Positions 52,926 through 62,080 are shown, numbered from the stretch's first letter. The stretch: 64,000 nucleotides of DNA from Glycomyces arizonensis DSM 44726 (GCF_000482705.1 NZ_AXWO01000030.1:1-64000); one strand, 5' to 3'. Notes: a model not told the origin generated them from the sequence alone. A program made the numbers and translations.

Positions 52926-53042
52926 GACCGACAATTGTAGGCCCGCCTCATCGGCGCCCTGGCGGCGCCAAGTCATGGCCCGCGGACCGCGCCACGTCCG
53001 GTGACGGCGGCCCCGCGGGCCACACTGGTGCGCCGGACGCCC

Positions 53043-54878
53043 CTAGCGCAGGTCGAGGCGGTTCTTGAGCGCGTCGAGCTCGCTCCACAGCATCGTCGGG
53101 AGCTTGTCGCCGAAGCGGGCGAACCAGCCCTCGATGAGCGGGATCTCGGCGATCCACTCGTCGCGGTCGACCTCGAGCGCGGACTTGAGGTCGGTCGGGT
53201 CGATCTCGAGCCCGGTGACGTCGAGCGACTCCGGGGTCGGGCAGTGCCCGATCGGGGTCTCGACGGCGTCGGCGCGGCCTTCGAGGCGCTCGACGACCCA
53301 TTTGAGGACGCGCGAGTTCTCGCCGAAGCCGGGCCACAGGAAGCGGCCGTCGGTGCCGCGGCGGAACCAGTTGACGTAGAACACCTCGGGCATGAGCGCG
53401 GCGTCGGAGGCGGACTTGCCCATCTCGATCCAGTGCCCGAAGTAGTCGGCGGCGTTGTAGCCGATGAACGGCAGCATCGCCATCGGGTCGCGCCGCACGA
53501 GCCCGACCTGGCCGGTGGCCGCGGCGGTGGTCTCCGAGGAGAGCGTCGCGCCCATGTAGACGCCGTGGACCCAGTCGCGGGCCTGCGTCACCAGCGGCAC
53601 GGTGGTGGCGCGGCGGCCGCCGAACAGGATCGCGTCGATCGGGACGCCGCGCGGGTCGTCGTACTCCCTGGCCAGGACCGGGCACTGCTTGATCGGCGTG
53701 CAGAACCGGCTGTTGGGGTGGCTGGAGGGGCCTTCGGACGCGGGCGTCCACGACTGGCCGTGCCAGTCGACGGCGTGCTCGGGCGGCTCTCCCATGCCCT
53801 CCCACCAGACGTCGCCGTCGTCGGTGAGGGCGACGTTGGTGAACAGGCTGTGGCCCCGCTCGATGGTGCGCATCGCGTTGGGGTTGGTGGTGTAGTCGGT
53901 GCCGGGGGCGACCCCGAAGAAGCCGTACTCGGGGTTGGAGGCCCACAGGCGCCCGTCCTCGCCGAAGCGGAGCCAGGCGATGTCGTCGCCGAGCGTCTCG
54001 ACCTTCCAGCCGGGGATCGTCGGCTCCAGCATGGCGAGGTTGGTCTTGCCGCAGGCGGAGGGGAAGGCGCCGGTGACGTGGTAGACCTTGCCCTCGGGGC
54101 TGGTCAGCCGCATGATGAGCATGTGCTCGGCGAGCCAGCCCTCGTCGCGGCCCAGCACTGAGCCGATGCGCAGGGCGTAGCACTTCTTGCCCAGCAGCGA
54201 GTTGCCGCCGTAGCCGGACCCGTAGGACCAGATCTCGCGGTCCTCTGGGAAGTGGGAGATGTACTTGGTCTCGTCGCACGGCCACGGCACGTCGGTCTCG
54301 CCCGGTTCGAGCGGCTTGCCGACGGAGTGGAGGCAGGGCACGAAGTCGGCGTCCTCGCCCATGGCGTCGAGGACGTGGGCGCCCATGCGGGTCATGATGT
54401 GCATGCTGACGGCGACGTAGGCCGAGTCGGTGAGTTCGACGCCGAACATGGGCTTGTCGGCCTCCAGCGAGCCCATGCAGAAGGGGACGACGTACATGGT
54501 GCGCCCGCGCATCGAGCCGCGGTACAGCTCGGTCATGGTCTCGCGCATGTAGTCCGGGGCGGTCCAGTTGTTGGTGGGACCGGCGTCCTCGGGGTCGTTC
54601 GAGCAGATGAACGTGCGCTCTTCGACGCGCGCGACGTCGTCGGGGTCGGTGCGGGCGAGGAACGAGTCCGGTTTGGCCGGGACGGGTTCGAGCGTGCCGA
54701 ACGCGACGAGTTCACTGGTCAGGCGGTGCCATTCGGCGTCGGAGCCGTCGCACCACACGATCTGGTCGGGGCTGGTGAGGTCCGCGACGTCGGCCACCCA
54801 CGCGAGCAGGCGCGCGTGCCGGGTCGGCGGGTTCGTCAGCCCCGTCGTAGGTTCCGCTGTGTCTGAGACTGTGCTCAT
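53043..54878 (-). CDS. pckG: phosphoenolpyruvate carboxykinase (GTP)
   Basis: A 611-residue GTP-dependent enzyme linking oxaloacetate and phosphoenolpyruvate in gluconeogenesis. Signature blocks are [19 protein letters not shown], the P-loop [14 protein letters not shown] with its reactive cysteine, FPSACGKTN followed by [12 protein letters not shown] (metal-binding), and the GTP-site region [14 protein letters not shown] (here [10 protein letters not shown]). Length is normal. ATG at 54878 follows GAAGGAG. It is monocistronic, with a 400-nt upstream region. Confidence 0.97.
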   Translation of the reverse strand: MSTVSDTAEPTTGLTNPPTRHARLLAWVADVADLTSPDQIVWCDGSDAEWHRLTSELVAFGTLEPVPAKPDSFLARTDPDDVARVEERTFICSNDPEDAGPTNNWTAPDYMRETMTELYRGSMRGRTMYVVPFCMGSLEADKPMFGVELTDSAYVAVSMHIMTRMGAHVLDAMGEDADFVPCLHSVGKPLEPGETDVPWPCDETKYISHFPEDREIWSYGSGYGGNSLLGKKCYALRIGSVLGRDEGWLAEHMLIMRLTSPEGKVYHVTGAFPSACGKTNLAMLEPTIPGWKVETLGDDIAWLRFGEDGRLWASNPEYGFFGVAPGTDYTTNPNAMRTIERGHSLFTNVALTDDGDVWWEGMGEPPEHAVDWHGQSWTPASEGPSSHPNSRFCTPIKQCPVLAREYDDPRGVPIDAILFGGRRATTVPLVTQARDWVHGVYMGATLSSETTAAATGQVGLVRRDPMAMLPFIGYNAADYFGHWIEMGKSASDAALMPEVFYVNWFRRGTDGRFLWPGFGENSRVLKWVVERLEGRADAVETPIGHCPTPESLDVTGLEIDPTDLKSALEVDRDEWIAEIPLIEGWFARFGDKLPTMLWSELDALKNRLDLR

Positions 54879-55295
54879 GGTCGCTCCTTCGGTTCAGGGC
54901 GCGGTCGTGGTCTCGGGCGGGATCACCGGCCGGGACCGGTGCTTTGGACGTTACGGGACCACCGGCCCCCCGGCGGGCCTGAATGCGCGAATGAAGACGA
55001 CTTGAGCAGCGATTTCTCATGACGATTCCCACAACGTGCTTATTCAAGCTCGAAACGAGCAGATCTACCTGTACTTCATACTTCAGTGAGCATGACCGAT
55101 CATCGATGCATGAATTAGGTTCACTGCCTCAACGAAGCGGAGCGCTTTCGATCATCGAATGAGCGCGTTAACGCATCGCTGCCAACCGGTCGAACATGTT
55201 GTTGAAGGTGGTATTCGGTCGTTTTCCGGCACGGCGCGGCGAGCTGTACGAGCATCGAGCGCATACCCACCGCAGATCGAGCATCGGAGACGGCG
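54879..55295. other. upstream region of pckG
   Basis: About 415 nt between pckG (minus) and a 41-residue gene (plus). The middle (55010-55260) is somewhat AT-richer than its surroundings and contains CAGTGA/TCACTG as a distant inverted pair (around 55085 and 55123). No definite promoter or gene could be assigned. Confidence 0.4.
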
Positions 55296-55421
55296 ATGGC
55301 GCACCGCAGGGAGCACGAGGACGCGTCGAGGGCGCAGCGCGTCAAGACGTGGGCGATCGCCTCGGCGGTGCTGGCGGCGTTCGCGCTGGCGGCCGTGGCG
55401 GCGGTGCTGTCGCTGCGCTAG
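55296..55421 (+). CDS. small single-pass membrane protein
   Basis: A 41-residue frame: MAHRREHEDASRAQRVKTW followed by a hydrophobic stretch AIASAVLAAFALAAVAAVLS and LR. ATG lies 7 nt behind GGAGA. A charged head with one membrane helix is plausible for a small membrane protein. It is too short for firm support. Its stop codon lies just before a block of 17-bp tandem repeats. Confidence 0.5.
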   Translation: MAHRREHEDASRAQRVKTWAIASAVLAAFALAAVAAVLSLR

Positions 55422-55432
55422 AGGGCAGGATT

Positions 55433-55517
55433 CTTCAAACGGCAGGGCTCTTCGAACGGCAGGGCTCGCTGAACGACAGCGCTCGCTGAACAGTGGGGCT
55501 CTTTACACGGCGGGGCC
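55433..55517. repeat. five degenerate 17-bp tandem repeats
   Basis: Units at 55433, 55450, 55467, 55484 and 55501 follow the pattern CTTCGAACGGCAGGGCT with changes (for example CGCTGAACGACAGCGCT). A weak further unit may precede them. The last unit overlaps the 3' end of the minus-strand gene at 55503. The array fills the gap between two convergent genes. Confidence 0.75.
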
Positions 55518-56057
55518 GCGGCGGCGCAGGTCGTCGACGCTGACCATGGCCTCGCGCAGCTCCTTGAGCCAGTCCTCGGCGTGCTGCTCGACGAGCCGGA
55601 CGCACCAGGCGAGCGCGTCGGAGCGGGAGGCGGCCACGCCGGAGCCGACGAGCGTGTCGAGGACGAGCCGCTCGGGCTGGCGGAGCCTGGTGGTGACCGG
55701 GATGGACTGGTGGGTGAACACCATCGTGGTCGCCCCGCACCTGGCGCCCCAGGAGGCCTGGCGGTGGTAGCGGTACTGGAGCTGCTGGGCGATCTGGACG
55801 CGCATGTCGCGGGTGGCCTCGCGGAACCGGGAGATGCGGCCCTCCTCGGTGGCGGCGCGGTCGGACTCGGTGGCGTCGCCGGGGTGGTCGGGGACCGGGA
55901 GCGGGCAGATGATGATCATCTCGTCGCGGTCGACGGTCACCTCGGGCATGCCGGCGATCCAGCCGTCGGGGACGATGCCGAAGATCCAGGCGGGGGCGTC
56001 GTCGGTCGACGGCAGGGGTCCGTAATGCCACGAGCTGGTGTCGTCGATGCCTGCCAT
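55503..56057 (-). CDS. conserved hypothetical protein
   Basis: A 184-residue soluble protein, unrecognised. The first 60 residues are tryptophan- and proline-rich with beta character (WHYGPLPSTDDAPAWIFGIVPDGWIAGMPEV, EMIIICPLPVPDHPGD). The remainder is helical (RFREATRDMRVQIAQQLQYRYHRQ, SDALAWCVRLVEQHAEDWLKELREAM). ATG at 56057 follows GAGGAG. It lies 61 nt beyond the last gene of the FtsK-like ATPase operon on the same strand and could be its fifth member. Its stop codon sits inside the 17-bp repeat array. Confidence 0.65.
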   Translation of the reverse strand: MAGIDDTSSWHYGPLPSTDDAPAWIFGIVPDGWIAGMPEVTVDRDEMIIICPLPVPDHPGDATESDRAATEEGRISRFREATRDMRVQIAQQLQYRYHRQASWGARCGATTMVFTHQSIPVTTRLRQPERLVLDTLVGSGVAASRSDALAWCVRLVEQHAEDWLKELREAMVSVDDLRRRGPAV

Positions 56058-56118
56058 GGACCGGTCTCCTCACGTTTCGGTGACGCATCAGGTGTACCCC
56101 ATGGCGGCAACCCGCCTG

Positions 56119-56787
56119 TCACATCCCCCTGAGCATGACCCCCGCGAGCGCGCACGTGGCGGCGAGGGCCGCGGTGACGCAGCCGATGACCTGGGTGGGG
56201 CGCGGGCGCACCCGGTACTGCCACGACAGCCAGGAGCCGAGGACGACCGGCCCGGCGGCGACGCCCGCGAACAGGGTCGCCGCGGCCAGGGCCCGGCGGA
56301 CGGCGGTGGCCGCGCCGACCGGGTCGGCGGTGAGGATCCAGGCGGCGAGCGCGACGGCGGCCGCGGCGACGGCGGCGCCGATGCCGACGGCGGTGGCCTC
56401 GGTGTGGCGGGGCGCGTCGATGGGCAGTTCACCCTGCCGGGCGAGGTCGAGCAGGCGCGCGGCGCGCTCCAGGCGGGCTCGGACGGCGGCGGCTTCGGCC
56501 GCCTCGCCCGCGACGCGGTAGGGCTCTGGGCCGGTGCGCCGCTGCCCGACGAAGCCGCCGAGGGTCCGCCACAGCGCCGCGGCCGTCTCGTCGGTCTCCT
56601 CGACGAGGGCGGCGGCCTCGCCCGCGGCGCGGTCGGCCTCGTCCCGGCGGTGCCGGGCGGTGTCGACGGCGGCGGCCAGCGCGGCGGTCTCGGTCTCGTA
56701 GGCGCCTCGGGCGGCGCGGGTCTCGGCTTCGGCTTCGTCGCGTTCGCTGAGGTAGCGGGCGACGGCGTCGGCGTATGCGGTGTCCAT
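56119..56787 (-). CDS. coiled-coil membrane protein of the FtsK-like operon
   Basis: A 222-residue protein. Residues 1-75 form a continuous charged, alanine-rich helix likely to be a coiled coil (ARYLSERDEAEAETRAARGA, ETETAALAAAVDTARHRRDE). After an amphipathic region, three or four membrane helices occupy residues 130-222 (TAVGIGAAVAAAAVALAAWIL, ALAAATLFAGVAAGPVVLGSWL, VIGCVTAALAATCALAGVML). ATG at 56787 follows GAGAGG and lies 8 nt after the ATPase stop, so the two are translated together. A coiled-coil head plus membrane domain is what a docking or pore component for the adjacent ATPase would look like. The function is not known. Confidence 0.68.
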   Translation of the reverse strand: MDTAYADAVARYLSERDEAEAETRAARGAYETETAALAAAVDTARHRRDEADRAAGEAAALVEETDETAAALWRTLGGFVGQRRTGPEPYRVAGEAAEAAAVRARLERAARLLDLARQGELPIDAPRHTEATAVGIGAAVAAAAVALAAWILTADPVGAATAVRRALAAATLFAGVAAGPVVLGSWLSWQYRVRPRPTQVIGCVTAALAATCALAGVMLRGM

Positions 56788-56795
56788 GGCGCCTC

Positions 56796-59429
56796 TCAGG
56801 TGAGCGGGCCGTCGAGGACGGCTTCCGGTTTCGGCAGGCCTTCGGCGGTGCGGTAGGGGATGACGACGTGCGGGGCGCGGTGGCGGGCGCGGTCGAAGTA
56901 CAGGCCGCGGCGCTCCCTGGGGTACCAGGCGGGGCCGCCGGAGGTCGGTGAGAGCGGCGCGAGCTCGGGGCCCTGGACGTCGAGGGCGAGCCAGGCGTCG
57001 ACGGCGTCGAAGCGGGCCGCGAAGCCGCCGAGGTCCTCGCGCAGGCGCGGGACCGACCGCCACCAGCCGAGCGTGTGGAGGTGGCGCTCGGGCCCGTCCA
57101 ACAGCATCGAGCGGAACGCGGCGGCCTCGGCGGCGTCGAGGCGGGGCGAGCCGGCGTCGACGGCGTACAGCAGCGTCAGCCGGAAGGCGCCGTCGGCGCG
57201 CCTCTCCCAGTCCTTGCAGGCCTCGGCGAGGCTGTCGTGCCAGGCCACTTCGGCGCCCGCGGTCTCCAAGGCGGCGGCGAGGGCGAGGGCGCCGGGGGCG
57301 GCGTCGGGTTCGAGGCAGCACAGGTCGACGCCGACGGTCTGGGCTCTGGCGGCGGTGAGCGCGGCGGCGGCGAGGACGTCGGCGGCCTCGGCGGTGCGGG
57401 TGCCGAGGACGGCGAGGTTGCGGCCGGGCGCGCGGTGGAGGGCGAGTGCGGCGGGCCGGGCCTCGACGTCGATGGTCTGGCCGAGCAGGACCGTCTCGGT
57501 CTCGGGCACGAGTTCGGTGAGCGCTGGGACGTGGTCGCCGTCGAACAGGGCGGGCGGGGTGTTGCCGCGCGGCCTGGCCTCCCACAGCCGCCGCTGGAGC
57601 GGCTCCCAGGCGCCCGCGTGCCCGGCGTTCGGCAGAGCGACCGTCTTGTTGGCGGAGGCCACGCCGGACTCGTCGTTGACGATGGCGCAGAAGCGCGGGA
57701 CGGTGTCGGCGGCGTGGTTGTTCTCGGCGAGGACGCGGCGGGCCTTCGGCAGCGCGATGCGCATCGTGAACTGGGCGACCAGGCTCGGCCTCCCCCACAG
57801 CGCCTCGATCCCGGCGATGTCCTGGGAGGCGAGGACGAGGTGGATGCCCTGGCTGCGGCCGCGCCTGGCGAGGTCTTCGAGCAGGCCCACGGCCTCGTCG
57901 GTGACCGCGTCGCGGGCCTCCAGGAGGACCTGGAACTCGTCGACGACCGCGACGATGCGGGGCCAGTGGCCGCCGGGGTCGGCCTCGCGGAGCTCTTCGA
58001 GCTTGGTGGCCTCGTGGGCCTTGGCGGCCTCGGCGCGGCGGCGCAGCTCGGCCTTGAGGTGGCGCAGGAGCGCGAGCCCGAACTCGCGGTCGTCGTTGAT
58101 GTTGACGCCCACGAGGCGGACGTGCGGGAGCCAGGTGGGGTCGCGCCTTCCCTCGGCGAAGCGGGCGAAGGAGACGCCCTCCTTGAAGTCGAGGAGGTAC
58201 AGCGCGAGCTCGTCGGGGTGGTAGGTGGAGGCGAGGGCGGCGATCCAGGCGTAGAGGAGGTTGGTCTTGCCCGAGCCGGAGGGGCCGCCGACGAGCGCGT
58301 GGGGCGGGTTGTCGCCGAGGACGACGCGGGCGGCGTCGCCGGTGGGGCGCTCGCCGAGGGCGACGTCGAGGCCGGTCGCCGAGCTCGCGGCCCACAGCCG
58401 GTCGGGGAGCAGGTCGATGAGCCGGGCCGGTTCGCGGCCCGCGGCGTGCTTCTCGGCGACGGCCTTGGCGGCGGCGGTGACGGTGCGCGAGGGCGGGGGC
58501 GGGTCGAGCCGGAGGCGGGCGCCGGGCAGGCCGGAGTAGGCGGTGGCGGTGAGGCACGGCAGGTCGCCGAGGCCGTTGGGATCGTCACCAACGGTGCTGT
58601 TCTCGGCGATGACGAGGTGGACTCCGGCGCCGACGCCGGTGCGCCGCAGCCGGGCGAGTTGGGCGCGCTCGTGGGCGGGCCAGGAGGCGATGTCGGAGTT
58701 GAGCAGGACGAGGACGCGCCAGGGTTCGGGGCGGCGCCCGGTGGCGGCGGCGAGCGCGGCGAGGGTGGCGTGGTCGCCCGCGAGGACGTCGGCGTTGACG
58801 CGCCTGACGTCCTCGACGAGCGCGTCCAGCGTCTCGCGCAGGCCCGAGGGCCCGACGAAGGACAACAGGCCCGCCTTGCCCAGGGGCGCGAACGAGGCGA
58901 GGGCGCCGCCGAGGTGCTCGGGGTCGTAGACGTGGAGGCGGACGGCTCCGGCCGGGGCGGCGCCGACGGCGCGCAGCAGCAGGCCGGGCAGGGCCTCGGC
59001 CGCGTCGGGTGCGACGCGCAGGTGGTCGCGGTCGAGGAGGGCGACGAGGGCGGGCAGGGCGATCGCGTCGTCGATGGTGCCGACGCGCAGCAGCGGAGCG
59101 GGGCCCTTGGTGAGGGCGGGGTAGGGGATCCAGCCGGGCCACGGCGCGCCCGCGGCGACGGGCGCGGCGAGGCTCGCCTCGTTCGACGCGGCGGCGGCTT
59201 CGGCGCGGACGGCCTGCTCCTTCCTGGCCTGGAGGGTGGCGAGCATGCGGTCGTGGACGGCGGTGAGGCCGGCCTGCTTGCGTCCGGCGGCGGCGATGGC
59301 CTCGTCGGTCTCGGTGCGCACCGCTTCGGCCGCGGCGGCGGTGCTGTCGGCGAGCAGGCGGGCCTCGCCGCGGGCGGTGCCCAGTTCGTCGGCCATCGCG
59401 GCCACCAGTCGTCTGCGCCAGCTGCTCAT
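56796..59429 (-). CDS. FtsK/SpoIIIE-like ATPase, orphan EccC-like motor
   Basis: An 877-residue protein. The N-terminal ~90 residues are a coiled coil (LADSTAAAAEAVRTETDEAI). A degenerate ATPase-like domain follows (about 95-300) without a P-loop. The active FtsK domain has Walker A GGPSGSGKTNLLYAW (~381), LYLLDFKEGVSFARF, Walker B VAVVDEFQVLLEA (~495), and the family sensor region RSQGIHLVLASQDIAG. A third domain (~660-850) has GTRTAEAADV where a P-loop should be, so only the middle domain can hydrolyse ATP. There are no membrane helices, unlike FtsK and EccC. ATG at 59429 overlaps the preceding gene as ATGA. Multi-domain chains with one active site resemble EccC; DNA pumping is less likely without a gamma domain. 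Confidence 0.85.
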   Translation of the reverse strand: MSSWRRRLVAAMADELGTARGEARLLADSTAAAAEAVRTETDEAIAAAGRKQAGLTAVHDRMLATLQARKEQAVRAEAAAASNEASLAAPVAAGAPWPGWIPYPALTKGPAPLLRVGTIDDAIALPALVALLDRDHLRVAPDAAEALPGLLLRAVGAAPAGAVRLHVYDPEHLGGALASFAPLGKAGLLSFVGPSGLRETLDALVEDVRRVNADVLAGDHATLAALAAATGRRPEPWRVLVLLNSDIASWPAHERAQLARLRRTGVGAGVHLVIAENSTVGDDPNGLGDLPCLTATAYSGLPGARLRLDPPPPSRTVTAAAKAVAEKHAAGREPARLIDLLPDRLWAASSATGLDVALGERPTGDAARVVLGDNPPHALVGGPSGSGKTNLLYAWIAALASTYHPDELALYLLDFKEGVSFARFAEGRRDPTWLPHVRLVGVNINDDREFGLALLRHLKAELRRRAEAAKAHEATKLEELREADPGGHWPRIVAVVDEFQVLLEARDAVTDEAVGLLEDLARRGRSQGIHLVLASQDIAGIEALWGRPSLVAQFTMRIALPKARRVLAENNHAADTVPRFCAIVNDESGVASANKTVALPNAGHAGAWEPLQRRLWEARPRGNTPPALFDGDHVPALTELVPETETVLLGQTIDVEARPAALALHRAPGRNLAVLGTRTAEAADVLAAAALTAARAQTVGVDLCCLEPDAAPGALALAAALETAGAEVAWHDSLAEACKDWERRADGAFRLTLLYAVDAGSPRLDAAEAAAFRSMLLDGPERHLHTLGWWRSVPRLREDLGGFAARFDAVDAWLALDVQGPELAPLSPTSGGPAWYPRERRGLYFDRARHRAPHVVIPYRTAEGLPKPEAVLDGPLT

Positions 59430-60229
59430 CGTGGCCTCTTCCGCTCGGGTCGGTGGTCGCCCGGGCTGCGCCGCGGGAGTCGGTGGAGGGCGGCGACCAG
59501 GGCGGGGCCGAGGGCGGCGGCCGCGGCCGCGTCGCCGGTCTCCTCGCCCCGCGCGGGGCCGAGGGCGCAGGCGGAGGCGAGGGCCCGGTCGAGGTGCTGG
59601 GGTTCGGCGCCGGGGACGAGGGCGCGGACGCGGTCGGCGCAGCGGCCGCCGAGCACGGGGAGGTCGCGGGCGGCGGGGGCGCGGCCGAGGTGCTCGGCGG
59701 CGAGGGCGCGCACGAGCGGCCAGGCGAGGCCGGGGAGGCGGACGCCGGTCTCGGGTCCGGCGTCGCGCAGGCGCCGGTGGTAGGCGTCGGCCGAGCCGTC
59801 GGCGGCGGCCTTCAGGAGCTCGTTGAACAGCTTGGTGGGGGTCGTGGCGGCGGGTTCGGGGGTGCCGGAGCGGCGGCACAGTTCGTCGACGCGGTCGGTC
59901 CACCACTGCCGGGCGTCGACGGGCGCTGCCTTCGCGGTGGCCGGGCCGGACGGAGCGGAGGCGCGGCGGTTCACGGTGCCCGCGGCGCCGATGGCGTCGA
60001 GGTAGTCGTCGACGGCGCAGGCGGCCTCGGCGAGGCGGGTGCGGGCGGCGGCGAGGTGCTCGCGGGCGGCGCCGAGGCGGTGGAGGCCGACCTCGGCGCC
60101 CGATTCCCTGGCGGCCTCGGTGAGTGCGGTGAGGGCGCGGTCGAGGTGGGCGTCGGCGGTGGCCAGGCCGGGGGCGGGCAGGTCGGCCGCGAGGACGCGG
60201 AGCCTGCTGGCGAGGGCGGCGACGTCCAC
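59426..60229 (-). CDS. helical hypothetical protein of the FtsK-like operon
   Basis: A 267-residue soluble, alanine- and arginine-rich protein. Residues 1-85 are helical (VAALASRLRVLAADLPAPG, HLDRALTALTEAARESGAEV, REHLAAARTRLAEAACAVDDYLDAI) and may form a helical bundle. A linker follows, then a second helical domain (QWWTDRVDELCRRSGTPEP, KLFNELLKAAADGSADAYHR). It has no recognised motif. GTG at 60229 follows GGAGAC; the 3' end overlaps the ATPase gene by 4 nt. Position between the small helical protein and the ATPase suggests an adaptor or chaperone role. This is inference. Confidence 0.68.
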   Translation of the reverse strand: MDVAALASRLRVLAADLPAPGLATADAHLDRALTALTEAARESGAEVGLHRLGAAREHLAAARTRLAEAACAVDDYLDAIGAAGTVNRRASAPSGPATAKAAPVDARQWWTDRVDELCRRSGTPEPAATTPTKLFNELLKAAADGSADAYHRRLRDAGPETGVRLPGLAWPLVRALAAEHLGRAPAARDLPVLGGRCADRVRALVPGAEPQHLDRALASACALGPARGEETGDAAAAAALGPALVAALHRLPRRSPGDHRPERKRPR

Positions 60230-60242
60230 TCGGGTCTCCGTT

Positions 60243-60518
60243 CTAGAGGGTGGAGGCGTAGCCTTCGGCCTGCTCTGCGGCGGCGAAGGTGGCGGCGAGG
60301 GACTGCTCGAGCTCGGTGGCGGCCTGCGCGAGCGCGGCCTGGGCGGTGGCGACGGCGTCGTGGCCCGAACCGGCGGTGACGGCCGAGAGGCTGCCCTGGG
60401 CGGCCTCGATGTTCTGGCTGGCGGCGGTGATGGCGGCCTGGCCGTCGCGGACCTGCTGGAGGGCGGCGGCGATGGCCGTTTTGAGTTCGGCGACGCTCAC
60501 GGTGGACACGATGTTCAT
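60243..60518 (-). CDS. small helical-hairpin protein, WXG100-like without the tryptophan
   Basis: A 91-residue alanine-rich protein: helix 1 (VSVAELKTAIAAALQQVRDG, QAAITAASQNIEAAQGSLSAV), a turn TAGSGHDAV at mid-length, and helix 2 (ATAQAALAQAATELEQSLAA, TFAAAEQAEGYASTL). Length, two-helix layout and the run GSG-x-(D/E)-A ... ATEL at the turn resemble WXG100 proteins such as EsxA (GSGSEAYQ...ATEL), but Trp is replaced and no YxxxD signal is present. Start uncertain: ATG 60518 or GTG 60509, the latter at better distance from GGTGAG. First gene of the FtsK-like operon, 13 nt before the next. Candidate substrate or structural subunit. Confidence 0.65.
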   Translation of the reverse strand: MNIVSTVSVAELKTAIAAALQQVRDGQAAITAASQNIEAAQGSLSAVTAGSGHDAVATAQAALAQAATELEQSLAATFAAAEQAEGYASTL

Positions 60519-60690
60519 TCTCACCGAAAAACGGTCGACTTTCCGTGATCGGGCCATAACCCGGCGTGTCTATTTTGTCGGATTTCCGACGCGGCAGTGA
60601 CCTGGAGTTACGCTTTCAACGCATTTAACGGTAGCGAAGTGACACACATCCCAACTAGAGTGTGAGTACCAACGGGGCCGGCCTCATTTA

Positions 60691-60743
60691 CGGCTCGCAA
60701 GCATCGCCGAGGTTCCTGACTCGGCTCGCAGGCGTCGCCGAGG
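60691..60743. repeat. 22-bp direct repeat upstream of phoH2
   Basis: CGGCTCGCAAGCATCGCCGA at 60691 recurs at 60722 with two changes (A to G twice); both copies continue with GG. The period is 31 bp, about three helical turns, and the second copy ends 35 nt before the GTG start. It may be a regulator-binding pair or a small duplication. TAGAGT at 60656-60661 is a plausible -10 box just upstream. Confidence 0.5.
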
Positions 60744-60777
60744 CCAGTCCCCCCACATCGACACCCGGGAGGCGACC

Positions 60778-62061
60778 GTGCTGGCACAGCGCACCTACGT
60801 CCTCGATACCTCGGTTCTGCTATCGGATCCTGGAGCGTTCTCACGGTTCGACGAACATCATGTGGTCGTCCCGCTCATCGTCATCAGCGAACTGGAGGCG
60901 AAGCGCCACCATCCCGAACTCGGGTGGTTCGCCCGCGAATGCCTCCGGCGCCTCGACGAGCTCCGCATCAAGCACGGGCGCCTCGACGAGCCCATCGAGA
61001 TCGGTGAATCGGGCGGCACCTTCCGCGTCGAGCTCAACCACGTCGACACCTCCGGCCTCCCGGCCGGGTTCGCCGTCGACGCCAACGACTCCCGCATCCT
61101 CGCCGTCGCGCACAGCCTCGGCACCGAGGGCGCGGACACCGTCCTGGTCACCAAGGACATGCCGCTGCGCGTCAAGGCCGCGGCCGTCGGCGTGCCCTCC
61201 GAGGACTACCGCCACGGCCAGGCCGCCGACCCCACCTGGTCGGGCATGACCGAGCTCGCCGTGGCCGACGAGGACATCGACCGGCTCTTCGAGGGCGGCG
61301 AGGTCGACCTGCCGCCCGAGGCCGAGCTGCCCTGCCACACCGGGCTCGTCCTGACCGGCAACGGCGCCTCGGCGCTCGGCCGCGTCACCTCCGACAAGAA
61401 GATCCGCCTCATCCGCGGCCGGGAGGCCTTCGGCATCCACGGCCGCTCCGCCGAGCAGCGCGTCGCGCTCGACCTGCTGCTCGACCCCGACATCGGGATC
61501 GTCTCCCTCGGCGGCAAGGCCGGCACCGGGAAGTCGGCGCTGGCGCTGTGCGCCGGGCTCGAGCAGGTCCTGGAGCGCGAGGTCCACAAGAAGGTCATCG
61601 TCTTCCGGCCGCTGTACGCCGTCGGCGGCCAGCAGCTGGGCTACCTGCCCGGCTCCGAGGGCGAGAAGATGAGCCCGTGGGGCCAGGCCGTGTTCGACAC
61701 GCTCGGCGCGGTCACCGACGACAACGTCATCACCGAGGTCCTCGATCGCGGCATGCTCGAAGTGCTTCCCTTGACCCACATCAGGGGCCGCAGCCTCCAC
61801 GACGCGTTCGTCATCGTCGACGAGGCGCAGTCGCTGGAGCGCGGCGTGCTCCTGACCGTCCTGTCCCGCATCGGGCAAGGGTCCAAGGTGGTCCTCACTC
61901 ACGATGTGGCGCAACGGGACAACCTGCGGGTCGGCCGCCACGACGGCGTCGCCTCCGTCATCGACGTGCTCAAGGGCCACCCGCTGTTCGCGCACGTGAC
62001 GCTCACGCGCAGTGAGCGTTCCGAGATCGCGGAGATGGTCACCAACCTGCTCGAAGGCTAG
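60778..62061 (+). CDS. phoH2: PIN-PhoH family protein (PhoH2-type RNA helicase/nuclease)
   Basis: A 427-residue fusion. The N-terminal PIN nuclease domain (1-~140) has acidic residues in [38 protein letters not shown] and VTKDMPL. The C-terminal PhoH ATPase domain (~225-425) has Walker [13 protein letters not shown] and Walker [13 protein letters not shown]. PhoH2 proteins couple ATP-driven unwinding to RNA cleavage and are known in mycobacteria. GTG at 60778 follows GGGAGG. It is convergent with nothing and divergent from the FtsK-like operon. A short hairpin precedes the next gene. A small upstream antitoxin frame (PhoAT), described for mycobacteria, could not be supported. Confidence 0.92.
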   Translation: MLAQRTYVLDTSVLLSDPGAFSRFDEHHVVVPLIVISELEAKRHHPELGWFARECLRRLDELRIKHGRLDEPIEIGESGGTFRVELNHVDTSGLPAGFAVDANDSRILAVAHSLGTEGADTVLVTKDMPLRVKAAAVGVPSEDYRHGQAADPTWSGMTELAVADEDIDRLFEGGEVDLPPEAELPCHTGLVLTGNGASALGRVTSDKKIRLIRGREAFGIHGRSAEQRVALDLLLDPDIGIVSLGGKAGTGKSALALCAGLEQVLEREVHKKVIVFRPLYAVGGQQLGYLPGSEGEKMSPWGQAVFDTLGAVTDDNVITEVLDRGMLEVLPLTHIRGRSLHDAFVIVDEAQSLERGVLLTVLSRIGQGSKVVLTHDVAQRDNLRVGRHDGVASVIDVLKGHPLFAHVTLTRSERSEIAEMVTNLLEG

Positions 62062-62080
62062 CGGCCCCGCTCTGGCATGC

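Noticed and set aside
55433-55517. CRISPR array
   Set aside because: The 17-bp units are directly adjacent with no spacers and no cas genes are near.
57075-59783. 902-codon plus-strand open frame opposite the FtsK-like ATPase
   Set aside because: Shadow frame rich in Gly, Val, Ala and Asp; the minus-strand frame carries Walker motifs and coupled neighbours.
60662-60800. Possible PhoAT antitoxin upstream of phoH2
   Set aside because: A GTG-initiated frame exists but abuts a -10-like box, has no ribosome binding site and continues as a shadow within phoH2.
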